Assembly: GCF_012844225.1 (NCBI RefSeq)
Contig: NZ_JABAGQ010000003.1
Coordinates: 186,001 to 250,000 of the forward strand
Direction of reading: 5' to 3'
Length of the DNA: 64,000 nt
From: Rhodococcus sp. 105337
GTDB taxonomy: Bacteria; Actinomycetota; Actinomycetes; Mycobacteriales; Mycobacteriaceae
Made by a program: the position numbers and the translations under genes. Position 1 is the first letter of the stretch, and every line of letters begins with the position of its first letter. Below the pieces are notes generated by a model. The model saw nothing but the letters and a program-made list of their open reading frames with translations, made no database searches and was not told where the DNA came from. Of the stretch, positions 32,947 to 42,203 are shown in pieces.

Positions 32947-34739
32947 CGAGCCCACTCCGCTTCCGCGCCCGCGTGGCTTTCCGCCCCGGGCGCCGATCCG
33001 TTGCCCGCGTGGGCCGAGGAGCCTTCCCGCTCGTCTCGTCCGCCGTCGTCTCCGTCGATCTCGTCCGGGATGGCGCGGGTCACGACCACGACCTCCGGCG
33101 CCGGACGGCTTGCCGCAGCCTCGAGGTCCTCGGCGGTCTTGACTTCGGTCCACTGCCGGGTGACCGGTTCGGGGAGTTCACCGAGATCCTCACGGATTCC
33201 GCGCACCAGGCTGTACATCATGACGAAGCCCATCACGAAGAAGGGCAGACCGACCACGGTGATCACCTGCTGTAGCGCGTCCAGACCGTCCTTACCGGTC
33301 GCGACGAGCATGGTGGCAGCGACCAGGCCCATGATCACGGCCCAGAACAGCCGCTGATGCATGGGTGCCTTCCCTTCGGTGCCGCCGGACATCATGTCCA
33401 GGACCATGGCAGTCGAGTCCACCGAAGTGACGAAGAAGATCACCACCAGCAGGATCGCAATGCCCGACACCAGCCCTGTAAGCGGGAAGTTGCCGAGGAA
33501 TTCGAACAGCGCACCGGGGATGTCGCCCGCATCGACGACACGTTCGACAAGACCCCCGTCACCCTCGAGCTCGATGTGGAAGGAACCCATCCCGAAGATG
33601 CTGAACCAGATGACCGAGAAGAGCACCGGCAGAGCCAGCACCCCGGCGACGAATTCGCGGATTGTCCGGCCGCGCGAAATGCGCGCGATGAAGATGCCGA
33701 CGAACGGCGACCAGGTGATGGTCCAGGCCCAGTAGAACACCGTCCAGGTGTTCTGCCAGCCGGAGTCGGCGAACGTGTCGTTCCAGAACGCGAGGTTCGG
33801 CAGGGTGTCGGCGTAGATGCCGACGGACTCGATCATCCCCTTGAGCAGGAACAGGCTGGGGCCGGTGACCAGGACGAAGATCAGAAGCATCACCGCGAGG
33901 CCGATGTTGAAGTTCGACAACCGCTTGATGCCCTTGTCGAGACCGAGAGCCACCGAGATGCCCGCCATGACAGTGACGAGGGCGATGAGCGCAATCTGGA
34001 TGATGCCGGACTCCTCGAGTCCGAAGAGCTGGGCGAGGCCGGCGTTGATCTGGAGCGTACCGAGGCCGACGGACGTCGCGACCCCGAAGATCGTGCCGAT
34101 GATCGCAACCACGTCGATCGTCTTGCCGATCGGACCGTAGATCCGCCCGCCGAGCAGGGGCGCGAAGATCGAGCTGACACGGGGCGGGAGCTTGCGCTTG
34201 TAGATGAAGTAACCGAAGCACAGACCCGGCAGTGCGAAGATCGCCCACGTGTGGAATCCGAAGTGGTAGAGCGTGAAGCCCATTGCTTCACGCGCGGCCG
34301 CCTCGGATTCCGGCGCCACGTCCTGCTGTGGAGGATTCGCGAAATGGGAGATCGGTTCCGCAACGCTCCAGAACATCAGGATCGTGCCGATTCCCGCCGC
34401 GAAGAGCATCGAGAACCACGCGAGGGTGGAGTGCTCGGGACGCTCGTCGTCGCCGCCGAGCCGGACGCGTCCGTAGTGCGTCAGCGCAATGATCACCAGG
34501 AAGATCAGGAACGTCGTGACGCCCAGGATGTAGAACCATCCGAGGTTGGTCATGATCCAGCCCGACGCCGTGCTGAACACGTTGTCGACCGTGGTCGTGA
34601 AGGCAACCGTGAGGACGACGAACACCAGCGATATCAGCGCGGAGGTGAAGAAGACGCCTGGTGACGTGCGTAAACGGAGGGCGTCGTGGGCTTTTGTCAG
34701 GATCGGCACGTCACGGTCTACCCCGTTCGTAGCTCTCAC
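32943..34739 (-). CDS. BCCT-family betaine/choline/carnitine transporter
   Basis: 598 residues, 12 membrane helices. The family signature is [31 protein letters not shown] (Trp-rich substrate box). Glycine stretch [11 protein letters not shown] and the N-terminal [25 protein letters not shown] are also diagnostic. It imports quaternary ammonium osmolytes, driven by Na+ or H+. A long polar C-terminus (about 515-598) with acidic clusters ([13 protein letters not shown]) may sense osmotic strength as in BetP. Start GTG 34739 is the upper limit; GTG 34709 is also possible. Not part of the conserved block in mycobacteria, so probably inserted here. Confidence 0.9.
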   Translation of the reverse strand: MRATNGVDRDVPILTKAHDALRLRTSPGVFFTSALISLVFVVLTVAFTTTVDNVFSTASGWIMTNLGWFYILGVTTFLIFLVIIALTHYGRVRLGGDDERPEHSTLAWFSMLFAAGIGTILMFWSVAEPISHFANPPQQDVAPESEAAAREAMGFTLYHFGFHTWAIFALPGLCFGYFIYKRKLPPRVSSIFAPLLGGRIYGPIGKTIDVVAIIGTIFGVATSVGLGTLQINAGLAQLFGLEESGIIQIALIALVTVMAGISVALGLDKGIKRLSNFNIGLAVMLLIFVLVTGPSLFLLKGMIESVGIYADTLPNLAFWNDTFADSGWQNTWTVFYWAWTITWSPFVGIFIARISRGRTIREFVAGVLALPVLFSVIWFSIFGMGSFHIELEGDGGLVERVVDAGDIPGALFEFLGNFPLTGLVSGIAILLVVIFFVTSVDSTAMVLDMMSGGTEGKAPMHQRLFWAVIMGLVAATMLVATGKDGLDALQQVITVVGLPFFVMGFVMMYSLVRGIREDLGELPEPVTRQWTEVKTAEDLEAAASRPAPEVVVVTRAIPDEIDGDDGGRDEREGSSAHAGNGSAPGAESHAGAEAEWAR

Positions 34740-35062
34740 TACACATGGGTCTCGTCACATACGGGATCTCGTTACCCGCGGGGTCGTGTCCACGGGGATC
34801 TCGTGCCTTCCCACCCAGCGGCCCCGAGACACGAACGACCCCCGAGTCGTCTCGGCGAGCCGGAGGAGATCCGGGACTCGACGAGCCCGGTGGGACGATC
34901 CGGGGACTCGGGGGTCGGGTGACTACCTGGTATTCGCCGGCCGCTCGCGGTCGGAGAACGCTGTCGTCGACGAGCGGCTAGCGGGCAGCCACCTCACATG
35001 TCCGAAGAAAACTCACTTTCAGACCACCTCCTTCCTCGTGTACCAGCGAAGGTACGCCCGGC
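34740..35062. other. Intergenic region between BCCT start and cydC stop
   Basis: No convincing gene on either strand. It carries a perfect 13-bp inverted repeat with a 56-base spacer: CGACCCCCGAGTC (34836-34848) and GACTCGGGGGTCG (34905-34917). Inside the spacer are further C/G-rich complementary pieces, so the RNA could fold into a long stem. It may terminate the cyd operon at a distance or be a BCCT regulatory element. Confidence 0.35.
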
Positions 35063-36739
35063 TCACGCAGTCGGCAACGTATTTTTCTCGACGTGCATCA
35101 CGACGTCGGCGGCGGTATCGGACGGCAGCTGGTGTGTCACCACCACCACGGTGCGTTCGGGGTCGACGAGACCCGCGTCCCGGTCGAGCAGGCGGCGTTG
35201 CAGACGTGCCGCATCGTCGGCGTCGAGGTGTTCCCCCGGTTCGTCGAGCAGCAGGATCCGCGCGGGCGACAGCAGTGCCCTGGCCAGCAGCAGTCGCCTT
35301 CGCTGGCCGCCGGAGAGCGCCCTCGCGCCGGATTCGAGCACGGTGTGCACGCCCTCCGGTAGCCCTGCCACCCACGGTCCGAGCCCCACCGCTTCGAGCA
35401 CGGAGTACGCCTCGGTCTCGTCGACGTCACCGCGCGCGACGCGCAGATTTTCGAGGACCGACGTGCCGAAGACGTGCGCGTCCTCGGCGAAGAATCCGAC
35501 ACGGTGGCGCAGCGCCGCGGGCTCGAGTTCCTCCAGTGGCACACCGTCGAGCGTCACGCTGCCCGAGACCGGGCTCAGCAACCCGGCCAGGGTCATCAAC
35601 GTCGTGGTCTTGCCGCTGCCGCTCGTTCCCACCAGCGCGACGCGGGCACCGGGAGCCAGGTCGAGGGTCACAGGGTTCGTCGCGGAACCGCCGGGCCACC
35701 CGCTCCGCAGGTTGTCGGCGCGAAGCCGTCCCGGTCCGTCGACAGGGCGGTCGCCGTGCGGGACCGACCGGTCGGCGCGATCGAGCAGGTCGTTGATCCG
35801 CCGGGACGCGATCCGCGCCCGGACGAGGGTCTGCGCCGCCGCGGGCAGCACCGAGGTCGATTCGAACGCGGCGAGGGGCAGCAGGACGAGGACGCCCAGC
35901 GTCGTGGGGCTCATCGCGGCGGGACCGGACCCGAACACCGTGATACCGATCAGCAAGGCTCCGAGGACGCTCGCTCCCACCGCGAGGGGTGCGGCCGCGT
36001 CGGCGAACGCGGACGGGACGGCGGACCTGTCGGTGGCACGCACGGCCTCGACGCCCGACGCCCGAGCGCGCCGGGACGCGCGGTCGAGTTGGCCCGAGAC
36101 CCGCAGTTCCGCCGCGTGATCGAGCACGGTCACGGCGTCGTGGGCGAACCGGTTACGAGCGTCGTCGCCGTCGGTCTCCGCTTGCGTTGCGGCCCGTGCC
36201 GACAGCCACGGCGCCAGCACGCCCGCGACGAGCAGCGCGACGGCGAGCACGGCTCCGGCGGCCGGAGAGATCACCGCGAGAACGATGACGGCGGCGGACG
36301 AGAGCACGGCGGAGACGGCGATGGGGACGAGTGCCCGGACGACGACGTCTCCGAGCGCATCGACGTCGGCGCCGGTGCGTGCGAGAAGATCACCGCGCCG
36401 CAGGCCCGCCGACGCCGCGGGGTCACCGTCGGCGAGCCGCTGATAGAGACGGGACCGGGCCGACGTCATGCCGCGCAACGCGGTCTCGTGCGTGGCGAGT
36501 CGTTCGAGATAGCGGAACAGGCCGCGCGCGACGCCCAGTGCGCGCACCGCGACGACGGCGACCGTGAGGTCGAGTACCGGCGGCATCTCCCAGGCTCTGA
36601 TGATCAGCCAGGCCGACAGCCCCGACAACATGAGCGCACTACCCAGGGTCGCCACGCCCGCAAGAATCGCGAGCGCGACCCGCCGTGGTTCGAGTTCGAG
36701 CAGCGCCATCGCACGGCGCAGATCCGACGATGCGGTCAC
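35063..36739 (-). CDS. cydC: Thiol reductant ABC exporter subunit CydC
   Basis: 558 residues from GTG 36739, with GGAGGTG upstream; it overlaps the cydD stop (GTGA). Six membrane helices (about 1-310), then an ATPase: Walker A GTSGSGKTT, signature LSGGQRRRLLLARALL and Walker B ILLLDEPGEHLDADD. CydDC exports glutathione or cysteine in E. coli and is needed for cytochrome bd assembly; in mycothiol bacteria the exported thiol is uncertain. Last gene of cydABDC. Confidence 0.92.
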   Translation of the reverse strand: MTASSDLRRAMALLELEPRRVALAILAGVATLGSALMLSGLSAWLIIRAWEMPPVLDLTVAVVAVRALGVARGLFRYLERLATHETALRGMTSARSRLYQRLADGDPAASAGLRRGDLLARTGADVDALGDVVVRALVPIAVSAVLSSAAVIVLAVISPAAGAVLAVALLVAGVLAPWLSARAATQAETDGDDARNRFAHDAVTVLDHAAELRVSGQLDRASRRARASGVEAVRATDRSAVPSAFADAAAPLAVGASVLGALLIGITVFGSGPAAMSPTTLGVLVLLPLAAFESTSVLPAAAQTLVRARIASRRINDLLDRADRSVPHGDRPVDGPGRLRADNLRSGWPGGSATNPVTLDLAPGARVALVGTSGSGKTTTLMTLAGLLSPVSGSVTLDGVPLEELEPAALRHRVGFFAEDAHVFGTSVLENLRVARGDVDETEAYSVLEAVGLGPWVAGLPEGVHTVLESGARALSGGQRRRLLLARALLSPARILLLDEPGEHLDADDAARLQRRLLDRDAGLVDPERTVVVVTHQLPSDTAADVVMHVEKNTLPTA

Positions 36740-38481
36740 GACGCACCTCCCGGACGGACCTCGACGATGCGGTCGGCGATGGCCAGCAGACTCGGGCGGT
36801 GCGCCACGATCACGACGGTGCGGCCGTCGCGGGCGAGTGCGGTCAGGGCGTCGAGCACGGTTGTCTCGGTGTCGGGGTCGAGGTGCGCGGTGGGTTCGTC
36901 GAGCAACAACACGGGCCGCGACGACGCGAGCGTGCGCGTGAGAGCGAGCCGCTGTCGCTGTCCCAGGGACAGTCCGCTGCCTCCGGCGCCGACGACCGTC
37001 TCCCATCCCTGGGGAAGCTCCGCGAGTACCGAGTCGAAACCTGTTGTGGCGCAGACTGTACCGAGGTTCGGATCGGCAGGGTCGACGCCGGTGAGCCGGA
37101 GGTTGTCGGCGAGCGTTCCGGGCAGCAGCACGGGGTGCTGCGGGAGCCATGCCACCTCGTTCCACCATGCCTCGTCGCCGGCTACGGGCCGCCCGTCGAC
37201 GGTGATGTCTCCCTCCGCCACCTCGGTGAGTCCGAGGAGGGCGAGCAGCGCGGTCGACTTCCCGGAGCCGTTCTCTCCGGTCAGTACGGTGACCTCACCG
37301 GGCCGGCACTCCGCATCGAGCCGGTAGGGAGCGAACCCGTCCCGGCTCGCAACGCTGACGTTCCGGAAGACGATCTCGCGCCCAGCGGCGGAGACAGGTT
37401 CACCCGCCACCGTGGCGCGGTGCTCCGTGCCCGCCGGCGCCGGTTCGTGCGCGGTGTGTTCGGGGGCGGTCCGTTCGGGAGCGACAGCCAGAATCGCAAA
37501 TGCTCGATCCGCCGCGGCCGTGCCGTTCTCCGCGGCGTGGAACTTCGCTCCGACGGTGCGGAGCGGGAAGTACGCCTCCGGCGCGAGGATCAACGCGATG
37601 ATGCCGGCTTCGAGCGGCATCCCGCCGTAGACCAATCTCATGCCGATGGTCACGGCGACGAGCGCAACCGAGAGTGTGGCGAGGAATTCCAGGACGGTGC
37701 CGGACAGGAACGCCACGCGCAGCGCCGACATCGTGGTGCGCCGGTGGTCCTCGCCGAGTTCGCGCACCCGCGCGGCAGGGCCCTGCTCGCGGCCGAGCGC
37801 GCGGAGGGTGGGCAGACCTGCGAGCAAGTCGAGCAACTGGGACGAGAGGGTGGTCATCGCGTCGAGCGTGCGGTCCGCTTTGCCCTTGGTGAGCAGTCCG
37901 ATGAGGATCATGAAGATCGGGATCAGCGGCAGCGTGACGATGATGATGATCGCCGACGTGAGGTCGTGCAGGGCGATGACGACGATCGTGACAGGCGTCA
38001 GCGTGACCGCCAGGATCAGAGCCGGCAGGTAGCCGGTGAGGTAGTCGCGCAGGCCGTCGAGCCCTCGGGTCAGCACGGTGGCGATCTCGTCGCGACGCGG
38101 ATCCAGTTCTCGGGGCGGCAGGGTCGCGGCCGCGTCGAGGACCTCGCTCTCGAGTTCGGCGATGACGCGGCTCGCCGAACGATGCGCGTATCGGGAGTGC
38201 AGCCAGGTGGCGACCACACGCACGGCGACTGCCCCCGCGAGGACGAGCAATTCGGTGCGCCAGTCACCGAGGGTGCGGGCATCGGTGGTGATGACCCCCG
38301 CCAGCACCGTGCCGATCATCAGGGCGCTCACCACCACCATCACGACATCGACCAGCGACGTCAGAACGGTGAGGGCGAGGTACCCCCGTGCCGATGCCGA
38401 GTATCGCCACAGCCGTGGGTCGATCGGTCCCCGCCGGCGCTTCTCGGCGCCGGCGGGAACGGTGGCAGCGGCAACCGTCAT
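36736..38481 (-). CDS. cydD: Thiol reductant ABC exporter subunit CydD
   Basis: 581 residues from ATG 38481, overlapping the cydB stop (ATGA). Exporter-type transmembrane domain (about 25-320) with DLTSAIIIIVTLPLIPIFMILIG, then an ATPase with Walker A GENGSGKST, Walker B VLLLDEPTAHLD and a modified signature LSLGQRQRL instead of LSGGQ. It forms a heterodimer with CydC. A Pro/Ala/Glu-rich linker (APERTAPEHTAHEPAPAG) joins the two halves. Confidence 0.92.
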   Translation of the reverse strand: MTVAAATVPAGAEKRRRGPIDPRLWRYSASARGYLALTVLTSLVDVVMVVVSALMIGTVLAGVITTDARTLGDWRTELLVLAGAVAVRVVATWLHSRYAHRSASRVIAELESEVLDAAATLPPRELDPRRDEIATVLTRGLDGLRDYLTGYLPALILAVTLTPVTIVVIALHDLTSAIIIIVTLPLIPIFMILIGLLTKGKADRTLDAMTTLSSQLLDLLAGLPTLRALGREQGPAARVRELGEDHRRTTMSALRVAFLSGTVLEFLATLSVALVAVTIGMRLVYGGMPLEAGIIALILAPEAYFPLRTVGAKFHAAENGTAAADRAFAILAVAPERTAPEHTAHEPAPAGTEHRATVAGEPVSAAGREIVFRNVSVASRDGFAPYRLDAECRPGEVTVLTGENGSGKSTALLALLGLTEVAEGDITVDGRPVAGDEAWWNEVAWLPQHPVLLPGTLADNLRLTGVDPADPNLGTVCATTGFDSVLAELPQGWETVVGAGGSGLSLGQRQRLALTRTLASSRPVLLLDEPTAHLDPDTETTVLDALTALARDGRTVVIVAHRPSLLAIADRIVEVRPGGAS

Positions 38482-39515
38482 TTGGTGCCGATCTTCAGAC
38501 CGATGGACGGCGGGATGTGCGAGGTCGAGATCCGCTGGCGGAACACCCAATAGGTCCACCCCTGGTAGAGCAGGACCACGGGCGTGACGGCGACGGCGGC
38601 CCACGTCATGATCTTCAGTGTGTAGGCGCTCGACGACGCGTTCTCGATGGTCAGCGACCACGCCGGATCGAGGGTGGACGGCATGACGTTCGGGAACAGT
38701 GCCGCGAACAGCAGCACGATCGTCGCCGCGATGGCCACGGTGGTGAACACGAAAGCCCAGCCCTCGCGCTCGGCGGCGACCAGCGCGACAACGGCGAGCA
38801 GTGCGGCCGCAGCGACGGCGACGAGGATCAGCGTCCAGGTCTTGCCGTAGGCGAGCTGGGTCCAGACCACGAAGGACCCCGCGACCAGAACGGTCGGGAT
38901 GGACAGCCGGCGCGACAGCCTCACCGCGTCGGTGCGGATGTCACCCGAGGTCTTCAGCGCGATGAACACCGCGCCGTGCAAGGCGAAGACCAGAGCTGTG
39001 GTGACGCCGCCCAGCAGTGCGTACGGGTTGAGCAGGGCGAAGAATCCACCCACGTACTGCTTGTCTGCATCGATCGCCACGCCGCGCACGATGTTCGCGA
39101 ACGCGACGCCCCACAACACGGCCGGAACCCAGGAGCCGAAGATGATGCCCCAGTCGCAGCGTCGCCGCCACACCGGATCGTCGATCTTGCCGCGCCACTC
39201 GATCGCGCACACCCGGACGATCAGGGCCAGGAGGATCAGCAGCAACGGAAGGTAGAACCCGGAGAACAGGGTTGCGTACCACTCCGGGAACGCGGCGAAC
39301 AATGCGCCGCCAGCGGTGATCAGCCACACTTCGTTGCCGTCCCACACCGGGCCGATGGTGTTGAGCAGGACCCGGCGACGGGTGTCGGCACTCTCGGTCT
39401 TACCGCGGCCGAGCACGGGGAAATGCATACCGACACCGAAGTCGAAGCCTTCGAGGATGAAGTATCCCGTGAACAGAACCGCGATCAGGATGAACCAGAC
39501 TTCTTGGAGTCCCAT
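38478..39515 (-). CDS. cydB: Cytochrome bd oxidase subunit II CydB
   Basis: 345 residues, nine membrane helices. Diagnostic N-terminus LQEVWFILIAVLFTGYFILEGFDFGVG and GPVWDGNEVWLITAGGALFAAFPEWYA. It stabilises the CydA hemes and completes the quinol oxidase, which works under low oxygen or when the bcc-aa3 branch is inhibited. It starts 12 bases after cydA. Confidence 0.95.
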   Translation of the reverse strand: MGLQEVWFILIAVLFTGYFILEGFDFGVGMHFPVLGRGKTESADTRRRVLLNTIGPVWDGNEVWLITAGGALFAAFPEWYATLFSGFYLPLLLILLALIVRVCAIEWRGKIDDPVWRRRCDWGIIFGSWVPAVLWGVAFANIVRGVAIDADKQYVGGFFALLNPYALLGGVTTALVFALHGAVFIALKTSGDIRTDAVRLSRRLSIPTVLVAGSFVVWTQLAYGKTWTLILVAVAAAALLAVVALVAAEREGWAFVFTTVAIAATIVLLFAALFPNVMPSTLDPAWSLTIENASSSAYTLKIMTWAAVAVTPVVLLYQGWTYWVFRQRISTSHIPPSIGLKIGTK

Positions 39516-39527
39516 CAGAGATCTCTC

Positions 39528-41030
39528 CTAGTACGCGAAGGACAACTGCTTCGGCTGTGTGTCGTCGTCGGAACCGTCGTCGGAACCGGGTGGCTGCGCG
39601 TCGTGCGGCTGCGGGCCTTCCTTCGCGTACTTGCGGATCAGCCAGAACCAGACCACACCGAGTGCCGCATAGACGACGGTGAATGCGATCAGCGACGCCA
39701 GGACGGTCGCGGGGGCATGGTCGGAGACACCCTGTTCGACGGTGAGCCGGATCATGTCCACTCCCGTGGGGTTCGGGTGCACGACCCAGGGCTGACGCCC
39801 CATCTCGGTGAAGATCCAGCCCGCGCTGTTCGCCAGGAACGGTGTGGGAATCGCGATGAGCGAGAGTTTCGCGAACCACTTCTGGTCGGGTACGCGTCCA
39901 CGCCGCGTGACCCACAATCCCGCGAGTGCGAGTGCTGCGGAGCCGGCGGCGAGGCCGATCATCGCGCGGAAGGACCAGTAGGTGACGAACAGGTTGGGGG
40001 TGTAGTTGCCCGGGCCGAACTGCTCCTCGTACTGCGCCTGGAGGTCTTCGACACCTTGCAGCGTCACGCCCGAGAATTCGCCCTGGGCGAGGTACGGCAG
40101 CACGTAGGGCATCTCGAGCACGTGGACGACGCCGTCACAGTTGTTGTGGGTGCCGAGCGTGAGAATCGAGAAGTTCGGGTCCGTTTCGGTGTTGCACAAC
40201 GACTCTGCCGAGGCCATCTTCATCGGCTGCTGCTCGAACATCAGCTTCGCCTGGACGTCGCCGGTGACGAACAGGGCGACACCCGCGATGAGCATCACCA
40301 CCAGGCCGAGACGCGTCACCGGGCGGAACAGTCCCCGGGCGTCGTTCTCGAGCTGCTGGGCTTCCTCCGGCTCGGACGCACGGATCTCCTTGGCACGTCG
40401 CATGTTCCGTACCATCCACCAACCGCCGATGCCGGCGATGAACGTGGCGGCAGTGAGGAACCCACCGGCCACGGCGTGCGGATATGCCGCCAGCGCGGTG
40501 TTGTTGGTGAGCAGTTCCCAGATACTCGTCAGTTCGGCGCGACCGGTCTCGGGGTTGTAGGTGGCACCGACCGGATGCTGCATGAACGAGTTGGCCACGA
40601 TGATGAAGTACGCGGACGCGTTGACGCCGATGGCGACGAGCCAGATGGTCGCCAGGTGGACGAGTTTGGGCAGGCGCGACCAGCCGAAGATCCACAATCC
40701 GAGGAAGGTGGATTCGAGGAAGAAGGCGACCAGCCCTTCGAGGGCGAGTGGCGCTCCGAAGACGTCACCGACGAAGCGGGAGTATTCGCTCCAGTTCATG
40801 CCGAACTGGAACTCCTGCACGATGCCGGTGGCGACGCCGAGCGCGAAGTTGATCAGGAACATCTTCCCGAAGAACTTCGTCAGCCGATACCAGTGATCCT
40901 TCTTGGTGACCACCCACATCGTCTGCATGATCGCGACCAGCGGCGCGAGACCGATGGTGAGCGGGACGAGGATGAAGTGATACACCGTCGTGATCCCGAA
41001 CTGCCACCGGGACAGATCCAAGACGTCCAT
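39528..41030 (-). CDS. cydA: Cytochrome bd oxidase subunit I CydA
   Basis: 500 residues from ATG 41030 (GGAGTGG upstream; longer in-frame starts have no ribosome site). Heme b595 ligand H18 in TTVYHFILVPLTIGLAP. NWSEYSRFVGDVFGAPLALEGLVAFFLEST carries the conserved acidic proton-channel region. The second heme region MQHPVG, the short Q-loop form and GWIFTEMGRQPWVVH are also seen. Oxidises quinol and reduces O2 to water with charge separation. First gene of the operon; the TACTAC/GTAGTA dyad lies about 110 bases upstream. Confidence 0.95.
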   Translation of the reverse strand: MDVLDLSRWQFGITTVYHFILVPLTIGLAPLVAIMQTMWVVTKKDHWYRLTKFFGKMFLINFALGVATGIVQEFQFGMNWSEYSRFVGDVFGAPLALEGLVAFFLESTFLGLWIFGWSRLPKLVHLATIWLVAIGVNASAYFIIVANSFMQHPVGATYNPETGRAELTSIWELLTNNTALAAYPHAVAGGFLTAATFIAGIGGWWMVRNMRRAKEIRASEPEEAQQLENDARGLFRPVTRLGLVVMLIAGVALFVTGDVQAKLMFEQQPMKMASAESLCNTETDPNFSILTLGTHNNCDGVVHVLEMPYVLPYLAQGEFSGVTLQGVEDLQAQYEEQFGPGNYTPNLFVTYWSFRAMIGLAAGSAALALAGLWVTRRGRVPDQKWFAKLSLIAIPTPFLANSAGWIFTEMGRQPWVVHPNPTGVDMIRLTVEQGVSDHAPATVLASLIAFTVVYAALGVVWFWLIRKYAKEGPQPHDAQPPGSDDGSDDDTQPKQLSFAY

Positions 41031-41136
41031 TGCCACTCCGAGGTGAGGCCCGAATACGAGGAAGTCCGAATCCAGGGCGCGGGCCGACGCTCCGATTTCG
41101 GACACTTGGCCGCGCGAAAGCACAATTCGGCCTTGT

Positions 41137-41153
41137 TACTACAAAATGTAGTA
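41137..41153 (-). promoter_or_regulatory. TACTAC-N5-GTAGTA dyad upstream of cydA (BlaI-like operator)
   Basis: TACTACAAAATGTAGTA is a perfect inverted repeat with 6-bp arms and a 5-base centre, in an otherwise AT-poor genome. It sits about 107 bases before the cydA ATG. TACTACA/TGTAGTA dyads are bound by BlaI/MecI/CopY-type winged-helix repressors, including M. tuberculosis BlaI, whose regulon is linked to respiration and ATP synthase. That link is by motif similarity only. Confidence 0.55.
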
Positions 41154-41275
41154 GAAGTTTCGGGCCCTCGGTACCAGCCGTGTCGTTGACCACACGGGAT
41201 ACACCTCACACCTCGCGCAGAAGGTGGTTTTCTCCACCGAAAACCCGCACAAATGGGTCTTTCGTCGCTGGTGGA

Positions 41276-41291
41276 AGGGCCTTTCGGCCCT
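41276..41291 (-). terminator. Short hairpin after the pabC-like gene
   Basis: AGGGCC/GGCCCT with tetraloop (41276-41281 and 41286-41291), beginning 3 bases past the stop. A possible terminator, without a T run. Confidence 0.4.
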
Positions 41292-41294
41292 CAC

Positions 41295-42149
41295 TCAGGA
41301 TGCAGCGTCCACGGCCTTGTCGACCAGTTCCTCGACCGTGCCGGCGAGTGACCTCACCGACAGCGGGTGCCCGTCGAGCATGTGCACCCGGGCGGCGCGC
41401 GACACACTCGACACGAGCCACACTCCGTCCGCCACGATCAGGTCGGCGGGACGCAACGGCTCGTAGCGCACGGCGAAGTCGTGGTCTCCCGCAACGTCGA
41501 ACAGCGCCTGCTGCGTGGTGCCCGGCAGGATGCCCAGCTCGGGGGGCGGCGTGAGCAGGGTGTGCCCCCGTGCGATCACGACCGTGGACCGCGGGCCTTC
41601 GAGCACGTACCCCTCGCTGCTCGTGTAGATCACGTCGTCGACGCCCAGCGACTCCGCGTGACGCAAAGCCGCCATGTTCGTCGCATACGACAAGGTCTTG
41701 GCCCCGATGAGCTGCCACGGAGCGGTCCGCGCGACGTCGACGGAGTACCCGCGCTCGAGAGTCACCACCGACACACCCTCGCGCCGCGTCCGCAGCACCC
41801 GTTCCGGAACGGGAGTCACCAGCAGGAAAGCCGTCGGAGAGCCGGCATCTTCGCGACCGCGGGTGTAGACGAGCCGGAGGACCCCCTCCCGGTCCCCGCC
41901 CCACTCCTCCACCGCGAGGTCGATGGCTGCACGCCACTCGGCCCGATCCGGTTCGGGGAGAGCGAGTGCCTCCGCGGACGACGCGAGCCGGGCAAGGTGC
42001 AGTTCCACCGCGCAGGCCCGCCCACCACGGACGAGCAGCGTCTCGAACACCCCGTCGCCGCGCAGCACTCCGATGTCATCGGCGTGCACCAGAGGAGCGT
42101 CGAGGTCCCGCACCTCGCCGTCCAGCGTCATCAGCACCCGATCAGCCAT
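41295..42149 (-). CDS. Class IV aminotransferase (aminodeoxychorismate lyase-like)
   Basis: 284 residues, PLP-dependent fold type IV. Seen: GVFETLLVRGGRACAVELHLARLASSAEAL at the N-terminus, the PLP lysine in IGAKTLSYATNMAALRHAESLGVDDVIY, and GILPGTTQQALFDVAG that binds the PLP phosphate. Family members make p-aminobenzoate (PabC) or transaminate branched or D-amino acids; it matches Rv0812 by position, which has been assigned PabC-like function. Substrate not proven here. ATG 42149 stands 6 bases after a TAGGCT -10 box, so the transcript is probably leaderless. It diverges from ygfZ. Confidence 0.86.
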   Translation of the reverse strand: MADRVLMTLDGEVRDLDAPLVHADDIGVLRGDGVFETLLVRGGRACAVELHLARLASSAEALALPEPDRAEWRAAIDLAVEEWGGDREGVLRLVYTRGREDAGSPTAFLLVTPVPERVLRTRREGVSVVTLERGYSVDVARTAPWQLIGAKTLSYATNMAALRHAESLGVDDVIYTSSEGYVLEGPRSTVVIARGHTLLTPPPELGILPGTTQQALFDVAGDHDFAVRYEPLRPADLIVADGVWLVSSVSRAARVHMLDGHPLSVRSLAGTVEELVDKAVDAAS

Positions 42150-42203
42150 GCTTCCAGCCTAGCGAGTGGCGAACACGCGGCCACTTCCCCATAGACTGTT
42201 GTC
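42150..42203. promoter_or_regulatory. Divergent leaderless promoters of pabC-like and ygfZ genes
   Basis: Minus strand: TAGGCT (42161-42156) then 6 bases then ATG 42149. Plus strand: TAGACT (42192-42197) then 6 bases then GTG 42204. Both gaps have exactly the length expected for leaderless starts, and no Shine-Dalgarno is present on the plus side. Confidence 0.55.

Noticed and set aside
33357-34664. 435-codon open frame on the + strand within the BCCT gene
   Set aside because: Antisense shadow of a transporter with unmistakable family motifs.
34546-35796. 416-codon + strand frame covering the BCCT-cydC gap
   Set aside because: It spans parts of two real genes on the other strand, is rich in Arg, Ser and Pro and has no ribosome site; the gap itself does not code.
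38388-41189. 933-codon open frame on the + strand across cydD, cydB and cydA
   Set aside because: Antisense to three convincing genes; the composition (Asp, Glu, Arg, His, Gly) is that of a GC-rich shadow and no start with a ribosome site is present.
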